Source of the DNA: Gerris lacustris
Lineage: Eukaryota; Arthropoda; Insecta; Hemiptera; Gerridae
DNA: 64,000 bases
Assembly: GCA_951217055.1 (NCBI GenBank)
Contig: OX578284.1
Span: 41,257,467 to 41,321,466, forward strand
Direction: 5' to 3'
A model generated the notes under the pieces. It saw nothing but the letters and a program-made list of their open reading frames with translations. It was not told the DNA's origin and made no database searches. Both the position numbers and the translations under genes were made by a program. This document shows positions 9,901 through 21,609 of this stretch, in pieces. Position 1 is the first letter of the stretch, and each line of letters begins with the position of its first letter.

Positions 9901-12900
9901 ATTGGTGCTAAGTAAACAGCTGGGGATACTGGAAAATATAATAATTATAAATAAATTGAAGTTTGAGGAGCTTATACAATGGAAAAATTAAATAAAGCCG
10001 TTTGAATAAACTTAAGATTTTTTAAATTTAATATTTTAATTTTTAAAGTGAATCACCTGAAAACTACTTAACTTGTAGCTGTATTCTTATGAGGGTGCGA
10101 TATGTACATTAATATAAAAAAAAAAATCTTATCAGGTACAGCCAACCATATTTTACAAAGCAGGCAATTAATTTTTAGGTAATAAATTTTACAACTGTTA
10201 CAACAATCTATTGTTATAGAATTAGGAATAGTTTATGGTCCATATCAAAAGAGATTTTAAATAATAATATTAAAGTTGATAAGCTAATCATATTGCATTT
10301 ATATTGTATAAATTTCCATCGAGATAAGAATTATTATTTATAATAAATTGATAATTAAAAAATATATAGACTTATCAAGTATTATAAACGCAAACAATTG
10401 TTCGCAAAATATCAATCTTGCTACCTTACATAAACAATACACCTCTTATCTTTTGTATAGGCCTATAAATAATAATGTATTATAAACTAGATTAGATATT
10501 TTTATGACTTTATTTCTACACTTTTAGATAACTAATATAAATAATATTTATGGCTTTTAAGTAATAATAAACATTTTGCCCAAGCATTTAGTACTCTGTG
10601 TGCAATAACGATTAGATAAAAAATTGCGTCTAGAGGTTAAGCAATGGACTGATCTAAAGAGTAGAGGAAAAAGCAAGGCAGAAGATATCTATGAGGATAT
10701 CGACTGAATTAAATAAAAATGTACACTATCCAAAGACTAAAGAGCAAAGTAAGGCAGAAAATAATATCCATGTGGGTATCGACTGGATTAAATAAAAATT
10801 GAGAATAGCAAGGATCTGTCAAAAGTAAAAATTTCCGATTTTCTGACATTTCAGAAAAAAATATTTCCTTCTTAAAGGTATAATACAAGAAATAATACAT
10901 TTTTTTACCTTGAAAAAAGAAATTCATTTTTCCAAAACTGGGAAATCTAAAACTTTGATATTTCCTTTTGAGTGATCCTCGCCATCCTCAATTTTTATAA
11001 TCTGTAGAAGATCTTGGTGATCTAGCAGATCACCAAGCCAAGCTAGGCTCTGGTGTTGCCCCATCTATCTCAGAACCAGTTGTAGGTATATCAGGTTATA
11101 TACTAGAGAAGAAAGAAAGAAAGTCTTTGAAAGTGGTTTTTAAATAATTTAGGATAAGGGGTCTCAACTGTTTACTTCACAATCTTGTCATCTTATGACT
11201 GAATTTTTTAACCAGATTGAAAGGAGATTTTCAGCTGTTAAGACTTGGCTAGGGTATTTTCTGTACAAACCCTTTTCTGTACCCTTCAACTTAGATATTT
11301 CCTAATTGGTCGTAGCAAACTAACATCTATAATACCTAGTAGACTGGTTGATTTTTCCTTAAAACTCTAATGAGATAACATCATCTGTATATCATAGTTT
11401 TGGACAAGTTCAAAAAAGTATTTATATAAAAAAAATCACGAGGGGAGTAACAATCTAAAAAACAAAGTGTGATATTTCTTTGTCCTAAAGTACATTGGTC
11501 TAAACATCCCTTTTTCATAATAGTCATTTAGTAAGTCATTTATATATGTATATTTTTTTGCTTTTATCCCGTTCAACAGCCTAAGTCATCACAGGACGGG
11601 GGTTATCCAGTCACTTTACTCATCTTCGCGATAAAATCATTTATATTCTAAAAACAAAAAAAAAAAAACAAAGGGGAGTAACAGTCTAAAGAAGTACCAC
11701 TGTTTTCACCTTCGGCATACCTTATACCGAAATACTTTTAGAATAACAATAGAGGAGAGCAAAACCTGTTGATAGCTTTAAAGAATAACTTCATCATATC
11801 ATTTAAGCTGTTTTCCAGCTTCAATATACCCAAGGCCCTAGATGACTAACAAATGATGACTCAACTCAACTATGTAGGCGACTAACTATGTTCTTCCAAT
11901 AGTTGCCTAGAGAGAGTTCAAGCAATTGAAGGTGTGATTTCAAGTAATCAGAATTCAATGTTCCTCCGGTGACATCTCTAAACTATTCCATCAAAGAAAT
12001 TAACTATTATTCCATCAACTAGTTAAAAAAACTAGCCAATAGATTGCTTTTTGTTAAAATGTTAGTTTGCTTAGAAAATATAGTCTTTATTAACTAGATT
12101 TTGCTTAGGGTTCTGCATACACTCCAATGAATTACCCTAATTTGCCTAAGATATAAAACTAATAAAAAAAACTCAGTTAAAAAGTTTTAGAGAATTTTTA
12201 ACGTGTTGTGCATGAACATTTTATGGCGTCTTTGTATGCATATGAAAACATATGTTAGTAATCAAAACAATGGCAATTGTTGACAAATTATCTTGAAAAA
12301 AACATAATTTCGCATATTTAAAGTCATGATTCATTCTCACACGAGCATAGATGGTTGTTCAAATTTTAGAAAAATTCTCTGAAATGACGAAATTTGAACT
12401 TACATGTACGTATATTTGTATTTCTACAGTTCACATATTTCATTAATATATGAATAATTAATTGACACCTAATAATAATTAAATTCTAAAAAAAACTACT
12501 TTTATACAATTTAACTAACTACATAGTTGTCAATAATTAAATTAACCAAATGATAAAACAGTCATAATACTAGTGACATAAAATGAACGTTACAAAATTG
12601 AACATGTTCAACGTTCATTTTTCGGTATTTTAAGAATTGTTAGTACCTATTTATTGTAAAAATTGTAATAAAGAAACGTATGGTCCAATAGTACAAGATA
12701 ATTTTAATTCAAATGACCATAAAATTAGATAAAATCATAAATAAATGGAAAAGAATGTTAAAATCACGTGGCCCCGGTATTTAGCATATTAAGTTTACCT
12801 CGTTATTCATATTAACTTGTTCTTCTACATCGGAATGATCTTCGGATTCAGCGCTTTCAACTTCAGCCATCAATTCTTGCTTTTTCGGAGGCGGTGCCAT
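3796..12900 (-). CDS. BCCIP: BCCIP homologue (BRCA2 and CDKN1A-interacting protein), six exons
   Basis: The coding exons on the minus strand are 12900-12799, 7788-7633, 6992-6888, 6513-6326, 5337-5151 and 3996-3796. All introns are GT/AG and the joins keep frame (phases 0, 0, 0, 2, 0), giving 312 aa against about 314 in human BCCIP. Family hallmarks are an acidic N-terminus, GIKLLLQQLFLKA, the run FVGSVIK, an acidic stretch before VFGITTVINLT, KPLGLVINERIINI and LGGKWTEDDTPMTPYRRVLI near the C-terminus. Known members are conserved nuclear proteins that bind BRCA2 and p21 and also act in ribosome biogenesis; these roles are inferred from the family. Intron 1 is about 5 kb and contains a poly(A) tract, an interrupted MITE and a SINE. 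The coding frame looks intact with no internal stop. Confidence 0.95.
4130..4300 (+). repeat. interspersed repeat, pair with 29890-30060
   Basis: The segment running from CACTCCACA through TTGTTTATCAAAGC, AAAGCCATCAT and the GTTTGAGACTA-like end recurs with roughly 75-80% identity at 29890-30060. It lies in the last intron of the BCCIP homologue. I do not recognise the family. Confidence 0.5.
4850..4994 (-). mobile_element. tRNA-Ser-derived SINE
   Basis: On the minus strand the head reads GCCGAGTGGTTAGAG at 4988-4974, an excellent pol III A box of tRNA-Ser/Leu type. GGTGAGTTCTAATCC follows at 4935-4921 as a degenerate B box. A body segment GATGAGTAAAGTG then follows and is shared with shorter copies at 11546-11636, 32560-32640 and 60003-60100. 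The acceptor stem is not intact, so it is a SINE rather than a tRNA gene. Confidence 0.7.
5151..5337 (-). CDS. BCCIP: BCCIP homologue exon 5
   Basis: 187 nt, acceptor ATATAG|GTC and donor GAG|GTAAAT. It contributes SEMRRAHEKKK, then SYYVFICKIKK, a lysine-rich segment (KKKTKKKNK) and an acidic end, matching the family's Lys-rich then acidic order. Confidence 0.92.
6326..6513 (-). CDS. BCCIP: BCCIP homologue exon 4
   Basis: 188 nt, acceptor TGTAG|AAT and donor AT|GTAAGT in phase 2. It encodes NLECVRQLRTLLMDLC and KPLGLVINERIINISPKVSV, aligning with the central BCCIP domain. Confidence 0.93.
6888..6992 (-). CDS. BCCIP: BCCIP homologue exon 3
   Basis: 35 codons, acceptor TTTAG|CAA and donor CAG|GTAACT. 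It encodes a run of Glu and Asp followed by TVFGITTVINLTDKQ, matching the VFGFISLLNLT block of the family. Confidence 0.93.
7633..7788 (-). CDS. BCCIP: BCCIP homologue exon 2
   Basis: 52 codons, acceptor GCAG|ATA and donor AAG|GTAAAC. It encodes the DFHGIKLLLQQLFLKA motif and ends in GSVIK, the most conserved N-terminal block of BCCIP. Confidence 0.93.
8640..9280 (+). repeat. GC-richer unit with repeated TGTCCGCCCGGACA palindromes, possible solo LTR
   Basis: Within BCCIP intron 1, the palindrome TGTCCGCCCGGACA occurs at about 8876 and 8945, with degenerate versions at 8831 (TGCCCGGATA) and 8988. The stretch also has AATAAA-type signals near 9133 and ends in a GC-richer tail near 9240-9280. 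This could be an LTR, but I see no second LTR or internal region. Confidence 0.35.
9370..9414 (+). repeat. poly(A) tract
   Basis: Two A runs separated by CC, about 45 bp. They may mark the 3' end of a retroposed element, though no body is recognisable upstream. Confidence 0.8.
9628..9735 (-). mobile_element. degenerate SINE copy (low confidence)
   Basis: The phrase CATGTCTCACCTCTCTGGAA resembles the ATGTCTCACCTCTCATGGAT part of the SINE at 4850-4994, read on the plus strand. The A box is not preserved. Confidence 0.35.
10635..10810 (+). repeat. imperfect tandem duplication (~100 bp)
   Basis: Two diverged direct copies share an AAGGCAGAA motif, a TATC-rich core ending GGTATCGACTG or GGATATCGACTG, and ATTAAATAAAAAT. 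The family is unknown. Confidence 0.5.
11438..11698 (-). mobile_element. MITE-1 copy 2, inverted, interrupted by a SINE
   Basis: It carries GAGGGGAGTAACAATCTAAA on the left and GGGGAGTAACAGTCTAAAGA then AGTACC on the right. Its centre, read backwards, matches MITE-1 copy 1. The match is broken by a SINE at 11546-11636. Confidence 0.7.
11546..11636 (-). mobile_element. 5'-truncated SINE nested in MITE-1
   Basis: On the minus strand it reads GATGAGTAAAGTGACTGGAT then an ACGGG-rich body ending AACGGGATAAAAGCAAAAAA. It is bounded by TCATTTATAT at 11536-11545 and again at 11637-11646, a perfect 10-bp target duplication. The uninterrupted site is preserved in MITE-1 copy 1. Confidence 0.8.
12799..12900 (-). 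CDS. BCCIP: BCCIP homologue exon 1 (start codon)
   Basis: It starts with an ATG at 12900-12898 and encodes 34 residues, MAPPPKKQELMAEV followed by an acidic stretch ending in NMNNE. The donor is GAG|GTAAAC in phase 0. The acidic, lysine-tagged N-terminus matches the family. Confidence 0.9.
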
Positions 12901-14169
12901 TTTAAAGGTATTAAATCAGACGTTAAATAATTGTAAATTTAACAAGAAAAAATAATCTCGTACCACACCAAGACACAAAAGAATGCAATAAGATGCCGGA
13001 CTCGTGTTTACAACAAAAAAATATGGATATCTGACAGTTTAACAGTGTTGCCACTTGTAAATGTAAGTAGAAAATGACTAAAAAGCAAATATCCCTGCTC
13101 ACTATAACACCAGTGTTGTTTGATAAGATTTTTTTTTTTTAAAAAAAGGAGGGGGATTTTTTAATTCGGCCCCCATCAGTCTGACTAGATTCTAGTAGAA
13201 GGGAGATTCTCGCCCCCACTCTGTTTAGCAGCCCCGATTAGATAGCTTTTTTTAAAAAAACATTTTAATAAAACAGATCATAGTCCGCCCCCGCGCGGTA
13301 AAGTATAGTCGTGAAACTCGCCGAGTTTAGATCGCAAAAACGGCTTTCAATACGATAACAGTTTCGCGTGAAGTACGATCATATACGTGAGTAATCAAAA
13401 ATTAAAGATTTATTTTATTTTAAATATCTGTTTATTTATTATTGTTTGGTTGATCATATTTTAACATACACAACAGACATTTTTGCGAATTAAATTTATG
13501 AAATGATGCGTATTTCCAGTACAATTTGGAAAGTAAATACGATGTATTTCTCTAATCCTATAACAAATTTTACATTGCATTTTAATTTTTTTTTTTTTTT
13601 TTTTCAATAGAATTGGATTATTACTTTGTAATAGTTATTACTATGTAAAATAAATAATTCATTAGGACCATTTATGAATATTATTGTCAAATTATAATTT
13701 AATCTAGTTGTTTATGTTTGTATTAAAAATTATCATAGCGAATAAAGACCAATTAGCAAAATTTACCATTTAATTGTTAGTAAAATTTAGAAGACATAAT
13801 AAATAATAGCTAATTATTATTAAAAGAATGGCTTAGACCAATTATTTAGATAAACATTAGAATCGTAAATTTGATCTCTAGCTGATTTTGTATTTCACTG
13901 AAATATTTCATGTGAAATATTTATGAAGTATTTAATGTGATTTAAAATATTGCATTCCCATTTAATCAATTTTTGTTAATAAAATGAGGGTTCCCTCTTA
14001 AAAAAGAATGCTAGTTTGCAGCCACCTGCCAACATATATTTTTTTGGCTTCTTTCATTGTTTCTTAAAAGAAAATTCTAAAAACAAATAAATGCACCATA
14101 CCAGTAGGTACTTATGTCGTAACGCTCACACGTTTGAAATTAAATTAAAGTTGATAGATTTTTAAAAAA
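12901..14169. other. BCCIP upstream region, no other gene seen
   Basis: The promoter of the BCCIP homologue should lie within the first few hundred bases above 12900, but I recognise no specific element. 13260-13400 is relatively CpG-rich for this window and unexplained. Confidence 0.4.
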
Positions 14170-16035
14170 AAAAAAATGGTGAATGTTTCAATGTTCATAC
14201 TGACGGAACATTGAACATTGTCATTATTTTGAAGAACGGAATGCTTTTATGTATCCGAATTGAAAAAAAATCCTTGACAAAAATCCGTCAGTCATTAGAG
14301 AACATTTTTGGTCTCGAGACTTTCTGTATATTTTGGCAGGCCTCCGGGGGCCTAGGGCCTCCGTGCTTCAGGCCTAAACATTTTTTGCGAATATCTTAAA
14401 AACTTCTCGACCGATTTTAATGAAATTTGCAAGGTAAATTAAGTGGTAGCAATTAACCCGTTGTCGGTCCCATATTAAGTTCAGTGTCCATTCCTTTTTA
14501 TTCCACATCGCATACACACAAACATTTTTGCTTCCGCTCTTATACCGAAGATAACGGAAGCTAAGTATATGTGATCGTTCTGAAGAACGAAACATTTTCC
14601 ATGACAGAAATCTGTTTTAGACATCAGGGAACATTTTTTTTTTTGTATTTTCCCACTTGTTTCTCCTCCACATGCGCATAAACATACATGTACCCACATA
14701 TTTATACCTATACTCGTATTATCAAAACTACTCATCTGATTTTTATGAAATTTTGATGATTTGTCGAAAGTAGCCTGGAGATAGCCCCATAATAATTTTA
14801 ATCGTCTACAGTCTTTAAATTTTGCTAAATTGACACTTTAATTCATATAAAAAATAAAAACAATTTTGAACAGGTTTATATAACGGGTGGGAAATTAACT
14901 ATAATTAGACAATAATAAATTGTAAAATCATAAAATCAATAATGTATACGAAATAGGACGCGAGGAAGCTATGTGCCACACTAATTGGCAGACTATTTTA
15001 ACTAACACCTATATATTTAAAAGTGCTCTCCAATTTTAAAGTAATTTGGACGGTTTGTCGAAAGTAGACTGTAGATCGTCCCCTTATATTATCAAACGTC
15101 TATGCAACACAACTATTGCTCAATTGATCCTTTTATTTATTTAAAGAAACAAAACACTTGTTACAGTAAATGTGACCCCACTGGGAATAGAAATTGATCC
15201 AAATTTTATTTGACCACCTGATGTCCAATAAAAAGGTCACGAGGAAGCTCGTACCACACAAATTGACAAACTACACAAGTTGACAAACTATTGTGTGTTG
15301 TGTTTATTAAAAATATCGTATTCAACTTTCAAGTTTATCATTTTTTGACCAATAATATAATTTTTAATAATTTACCTATAATCAACATTTCTATCCAATA
15401 ATTATTTTCTTTAAATAAACCTGGGTCTGAGTAACTCTCGCTTCTATACTATAAATACATAGGGATGCGATTTTAGTGATTTTTTTTTTTATTGATGTTA
15501 TGCTTTTACAGGCATTATTGTCACATTTGTTTAAATTGTTCCTCCCGTTATTTTAATCTGTCAAAATTGTTTAAATTTTTAACATGAGTTGAAGTATTAA
15601 TTAAGCAAAAGTTAAAGAGCGCAGAAGGTTCAAATTAATCTGGGGCTATCTGCGGGTTACTGTCGATAAAATATAAAAGTTTAATACAAATCAGATGAGT
15701 AATTTTGAAGCTTTAATAGGTGTAAATATACGTATCTTTGTGCTCTTGTGGAAAAGAAACAAATAGGCGCAGAAGGTTGAAACTTATATAGGACCAGCAA
15801 TGGGCTAATTATGATCTACCATACAAATTTCATTGAAATTGGACGTGTAGTTTTTAAGATATGTTAGCTCGCTAAAATTGAACGACAGACAGATACGGAA
15901 CCAAAAATGTTCCCTGATGTCTGAAACGGATTTCTGTCTTGGCAATTTTGAAATCAGAGACCTAAAATTGTTTCGTTCTTCAGAACGATCACATAGCTTC
16001 CGTTACCTTCGGTAAGCTCGGAAGCAATATAAATA
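14170..16035. repeat. Rpt-B cluster, opposing copies
   Basis: It contains several copies of Rpt-B. Markers are GCGCAGAAGGTTGAAACTTA, TTTTTAAGATATGTT, a CAGACAGACAGA tract, AATGTTCCCTGA, TTCAGAACGATCACATAGC and GGTAAGCTCGGAAGC, plus the end motif GAGGAAGCTATGTGCCACAC. One copy at 15600-16030 is on the plus strand; 14375-14760 carries a copy in the opposite sense. No coding capacity is evident and the superfamily is unknown. Confidence 0.6.
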
Positions 16036-16789
16036 TAATGAATCATGCCATGGTTAACCATTTAAATATAGTCCCTTTCCAAACCAATGAAATTATAAAA
16101 GTCACATTATCTGGAATAATTTAGTTTCCGAGATATTGCGCATAAATATTGTGAATAGCAACAACAAAAAGATGTCCATGTATAATAACGGTATAAAACA
16201 GAATGTTTATTGAATTAAAATTAAACAAAGATATAAAATCGTGTATGTTTACAACACGTTTAAAAAAATATTAGTTTGACATTTATCCAACAGAGGGTGT
16301 AAGAGGACGTTTCGAAGGAGGCGACAGCGACATCGAGTCGACTCAGTACAGTACACCTGACCATGGCATTTAGCTTAATATTACACCATTGCTTTAATAC
16401 AGGACCTTACGCAACATTATAATAATCCAAAACCCTTCACTTATACATCTACGTATTAATTATACATTTGGACAAGATATATACAAATAATTTACAAAAA
16501 AAAAATTACATAATTGCACGAGTAAAAATTCAAATTTGACAACTTGTTAAACTCTATATAGGTATTAATTTAGTAATTGATTTAACCTACTGAATGTATT
16601 CAACCTTTTTCCTGTTAATATCGTGCCGCAATAATAATAGCACATATACAATTATTTACATGAATTTTCGTATAATTTAACAAAATTATGTATTCTTTAT
16701 GTTGATATCAAGGATACAGTGTCCAGTTTATGGTTTTTTTCAGTTATTTAGGATAAATCGGTTTTAAGAGCACTCCAGATATACTGTGC

Positions 16790-17120
16790 GTCTCTCAATG
16801 TTTATTTTTGTGAACCACCATATCTTAAAAGCTATACTTATCCGATTTTAATGAAATTGGATGGTCTTAATTAGCCCACTGTTGGTCCAATATTAAATTT
16901 AAACTTTTGCGCCCATCGCTTCCCTTTCTGCAAGCATAAAAACATTTTCTTTAATACCTACGTACTATAAGTACTAAATCTGATTTTAAATAAATTTGGA
17001 TGGATTGTCGATATTAGCCCACATAAGTTACAGACATTAATGTCAACTGTTAATACCCTCAGTTAATATTGAATACAAATAAATGTGACCCAACTGGGAA
17101 TCGAAACAGTCTCAAATAAC
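16790..17120 (-). repeat. Rpt-B, diverged partial copy
   Basis: The segment with ATCTTAAAAGCTATACTTAT, CCGATTTTAATGAAATT and AATTAGCCCACTGTTGGTCC is the reverse of the central Rpt-B block at 15770-15860. Confidence 0.5.
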
Positions 17121-17278
17121 CACAATATTAATTTCAAATGGGATTACATTATTTTATACTTATGTGAACATTTATTCAATAATTTAAAAGGAAAATGCTA
17201 TTTATTTATAACCTTTATATTTCTTTAAAAGAAAAACTCTATATATTAACAACCTTTATATTTAATTAAAAGAAAAAA

Positions 17279-17880
17279 GTTATTTTACTGTCTCATATAA
17301 AGAGAAAGTATTTTAATGGCGCGAAAATTCAATTTTGAGATTTTGATAGATTTACTCGTTTTGAGGTCCTCTGAGTCCAAAAAATTGGGTTTTTTTTGTA
17401 GAAAAGTCTGTCAGTCCTCTGTCTGTGCAGACGCCTGGAGCCTATAGACTACTGGACCGATTTTGACAAAATTTGGTATACATGTTCAGAAAAAATCATA
17501 CCCCAAGGCGAAATCGAGAAATGAATATTAGCTCTAAATTTAAGGGAGTTACCCCCTAAAAACTCTGATAAAAAACGTGGAAAAAAATTATTTCTCGAAA
17601 ACGGTTCCGACGATTTTAATTAAAAATCCTATATTGCAGTCCATTTAAATACGAATCTAATGATATAAGCCGTTTTCCCGGGAAAAGTCTAGTTCCTGAG
17701 AAAATAGCTTTAATCGTGGACGGAGAAAGACCGGTTTCGATTCCCCGCTGAGGAGAAGTTTTTTTTATGATACATTTTGATTCAATGTTCAATAATAATT
17801 GAATGGCTAAGTAATTATGAACTCGGGTATAAGAAAGTTTGTCTGAGTTGTCTCGGACCGATTTTTTTTATCAACAACTG
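17279..17880 (+). repeat. Rpt-A copy 1
   Basis: It begins near CTCATATAAAGAGAAAGTAT and runs through GGCGCGAAAATTCAATTTTG, CTACTGGACCGATTTTGACA, AAACGGTTCCGACGATTTT, AAGCCGTTTTCCCGGGAAAA, then a GGTTTCGATTCCCC segment. Other copies are at 33950-34415, 53605-54150, 54355-54890 and 56245-56525. It has no long ORF. Confidence 0.6.
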
Positions 17881-17949
17881 TGTACTTCTCCTTCGTTCTT
17901 GCTATAACTTTTATTTATATGTTTGAAAATGTAATATTATGTATTAAAG

Positions 17950-18235
17950 TTAAATAAAATAGTCTGGAAATTAGTGTGGCACATAGCTTCCTCACTTTTT
18001 ATCGCGTACTATAATGATGTTATGCTTTACAACCGATTATTGTCTAATCTATTTAATTTTCCCCTCCTTTAATTTAAGTGTTTCAAATTTGTTTTGATTT
18101 TTTACAACCTAGCAAAAATATAATAAGCGCAGATGGTTGAAATTATTATGGGACCATCTGAGAGCTACATCCCATAAAATACCCAAATTTTTTAAAAATC
18201 ATATGCGTATTTTTAAAGCTCTGAAGCAAAACTAA
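17950..18235 (+). repeat. Rpt-B partial copy
   Basis: It contains AGTGTGGCACATAGCTTCCT near its start and GCGCAGATGGTTGAAATTAT further on, matching the Rpt-B family markers in the same order. Confidence 0.5.
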
Positions 18236-19485
18236 TAAATGAAAGACGCTACTTCTCGTTTTACGTTTTTTTGTAATTTTGATTTGGTAATTTATATTTA
18301 ATAATTAAGACATAATGTTATAATCGATCGATTAAAATTTTAATATGAAATTTAATTTTATTACTAATTAGATCATGATAATGATAATAATAATGGTTAA
18401 TTCGTCATCCTTAATAACGTCATTTTATTTTATTAATTCAGGAAAAATAATAATAAAAAAATGAAATAAAACATAATATATAATATATAAACTATTATGC
18501 ATTGATAAATATATTGATAGCTAGATAATATTGATTTGGGATACATAATACATGTATGTATTGTATATATCATTATAGATAAATGCGTAGTAATAATATT
18601 GACGATTGAATAGTATTTATAACAGTTCAGTTTAAATTATACGTCAAACGTAACATTAAAATGATGTATAGTATATAAATATTATGTAAACACGTTTAAT
18701 TTTCATTTGCATATCATAAATAATCTTATATTTTTCTATCTCGTAATTACTATTTTTATTTTTTCTATCGAATGCTTGGAAATTTTTTAGTTTCTTTCAA
18801 ATAGTTAACTAATGATAGACGTGTAAACATTTTGCATTATTTATTAATGTATTTTAATTGTTTTTGTGGAATTTATTCTATGCTTTAAAATAGAATGAAT
18901 TGCGGGTAAATATACAATATCTGGTGCTTTTTGGGCAGAGGATTTGATCATTTCACCGCCAAGAGCATCAACGGTTGCCAATCGGTGATCTGCGAAAAAA
19001 TCTATGTGGTCTATATAAACATCTACTCATTATTTAATTTTTATAAGTATAAATAAACATTTTATTAATAATAACACAAAAATAAATTATTCACTCACTA
19101 AATAACAAGAACTTCTTATATACTGAATGACTATTTATCATCCAACGGCAGCCTTAAAGGTAAATTCCATTAATCCTTATCAAGACCTCATTTTTGGCTA
19201 TCCATGAAAATTGAAAATGAATTCATAAAAAGCTGGGTGAAAAAAACAATGGATATTTTTATTAAATTTTCAACCATATTTGTCAGACCAATTAAAAATC
19301 GTTCGGTCTCACCTTGAAATATAAACAACTCTTGTATAATAATGTCATTGGAAATTATGCTACAATGTGTTGCTAGTTGATGTCCAGAAAGTTGTTAACA
19401 AAGTATCGTAATGAATTAGACTAAAAATCAGTCCGACCAATCGAACAAAAATTTCTAACTATATATACTGAATTAAAATCCTATA
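18236..19485. other. AT-rich intergenic DNA, no gene seen
   Basis: Only low-complexity AT-rich sequence; no conserved exon, structured RNA or repeat seen elsewhere in the window. Confidence 0.4.
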
Positions 19486-19489
19486 ATAT

Positions 19490-20035
19490 GTAATTTTGTT
19501 TATCTACGATTGATACGAAATATAAACAGAGATATAATGTTTAGATGCGTAGAAAGTGATTCTTTTCGTAGCTGTATTCATTACGCATGCGCGTTCATAA
19601 TTCTTCTTTTTTTCCGCCCTAGTGCGAAAAAAAGAGAGGAATTCTTCACCTTAACGCACGAATAGCCAGTTTGTTTACGTTTAACAAAACTAATTTGCTG
19701 TTTGTTTAAATTAAAGTAACTGTTTATATCGAGTTCTTAGTGAAAAACAATGAGTGATTTAAGTGATTATGATGCTACAAATGAATTAATGTCATCTTTA
19801 TCAAAAGAGTAATACGAACTTACATACAGGAAGTTTCTTAAATATTTTTTTTTAATATTTATTTTTAAAATCCACAATTGTAGATAATAGTACATTACGC
19901 GTCGAGTGTAATAATAAATAAATGAGGAGAATAATACCGAAATAATTCGGCACAAAATACAACTAATGAATTAATGTTATCTTTATCAAAAGAGAAACAC
20001 GAACTTGTATACTGGAAGCTTATTTTTTTCTGTAT
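19490..20035 (+). repeat. Rpt-E partial copies carrying an acidic mini-ORF
   Basis: It starts at TACGATTGATACGAAATATA and includes TTACGCATGCGCG, a GGAATTCTTC motif and an ATG at about 19750 opening an acidic peptide MSDLSDYDATNELMSSLSKE that soon stops. A second, shortened version of the same 3' part follows at about 19950-20030. The frame matches the first residues of the peptides in the copies at 20039 and 44395 only loosely. Confidence 0.55.
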
Positions 20036-20038
20036 TTA

Positions 20039-20790
20039 TTATTTAAATCTAACAATCGTAGATAAAGTACGGTACGCAACTCGTGCGGAAAGTAGCATTT
20101 TGCATTCGAGTGTGGAGTTTGCACCCGAGTGACAGCGAGGGTAGTAAAACCACACGCGAGCAATGCAAAATGTCGTTTTCCCACGTGTTGCGTACCGTAC
20201 TTTATCTACGATTTTTAGATTTAAATAATAAATACAGAAAAAAATAAACTTGCTGTATGTAAGTTCGTATCTCTTCTCTTGATAAAGATGGCATTTATCT
20301 TGAGTTGTATTTTTTGCCGAATTAATTATTTCTGGAGGAGTATTATTCTCTACATTTTCGTCAAAGCCACTTGATTCATTCATTGTTTTTCACTAAAAAC
20401 TCGATATAAACAATTACTTTAATAAAAGAATAGCAAATTAGTTTTGTTAAATGTAAACAAACTCGCTAATTGTGCGTAAAGCTGAAGAATTCCTCTTCTT
20501 TACCGCGCTAGCGTGGTAAAGAAGAGGAATTCTTCATAACCATGAGACGCGCATGCGCAATGAATACAAGTACGTAAATAATCACTTTCTACGCATCTAA
20601 ACAGAGATATAATGTTTATATTTCGTATCAATCGTAGATAAAGTACATTACGCAACTCGTGCGCTAACTGCATTTTGCTTTTCTCATGAGTTTTACTAAC
20701 CTCGCTGTCTGTCTGCCGCACACTCCACACTCGCATACAAAATGCCATTTTCCGCACTAGACGCGTAATGTACTGTTATATTATTTCTAA
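20039..20790 (-). repeat. Rpt-E palindromic element with acidic small ORF
   Basis: An inner segment bounded by TTTATCTACGAT and ATCGTAGATAAA is flanked on each side by a palindromic module of about 150 bp. The left module (20055-20215) pairs GTACGGTACGCAACTCGTGCG against its inverse. On the minus strand an ORF from 20383 to 20039 (114 codons) starts MNESSGFDENVENNTPPEII. Only the first ~40 residues recur in other copies; the rest runs into the palindrome. It may be the first exon of an autonomous element or a captured host exon. A TACCGCGCTAGCG hairpin lies at about 20502-20530. Confidence 0.6.
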
Positions 20791-20859
20791 ACATATTTAA
20801 AAAGTTTTCAACATGTGATTTTTTACACACTGTTGCGCTGTGAAGTTTACACTTCATTT

Positions 20860-20990
20860 TGGATTTTCATCAATATCTCGGAAACTAGATTTTTCACGGG
20901 AAAACGACTTATATGGTTTGATTTTTATTTATATGAACTACACTTTAGAATTTTAATCACCATTTTCAGAAGCGTAAAATTAAAATTTTA
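20860..20990 (-). repeat. Rpt-A short fragment
   Basis: The phrases ATCTCGGAAACTAGATTTTT and GGGAAAACGACTTATATGGT match the minus-strand Rpt-A segment at 34020-34065. Confidence 0.45.
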
Positions 20991-21499
20991 TCACCAACAT
21001 AGTACATTCTTTTTACATAATATATGTATATTAGTTACATCAGATAGTAATAATCATGAAAAATAAAAATAAAATAAAAAAAAGTTTCACTAATCAGAGA
21101 TTAAGAAAGTCATAGCATTAATGCAAACCCAATTTTTGTTAACTATATATTCATATTCTCTTTAATTGATGAATACATTATAATTTCTCTCTCATATGAA
21201 TATAATAAGAGAGAGCATAAAAAAAACTCAACATTTAAATTACTTTCAAAATAGCTCGAGGCAATTGCATCACTTAAGTGACGCCGGTTACACCGAAATG
21301 AAAAAAAAATTACGTAACAAACTATAAATACTTTATAATTACTTAAGAACGGACTTACTCATGTGTAGGTACTTCTAAATTATTACGGATACATAGTGTT
21401 TAGTTATTTACGACGAATAGTAACTAAATTATTTATTTTTGCATAAAATATATTTTTATATAATAAACTACTGGGTTAAATTTTCACACACAATACGCA

Positions 21500-21607
<108 letters not shown>

Positions 21608-21609
21608 TA

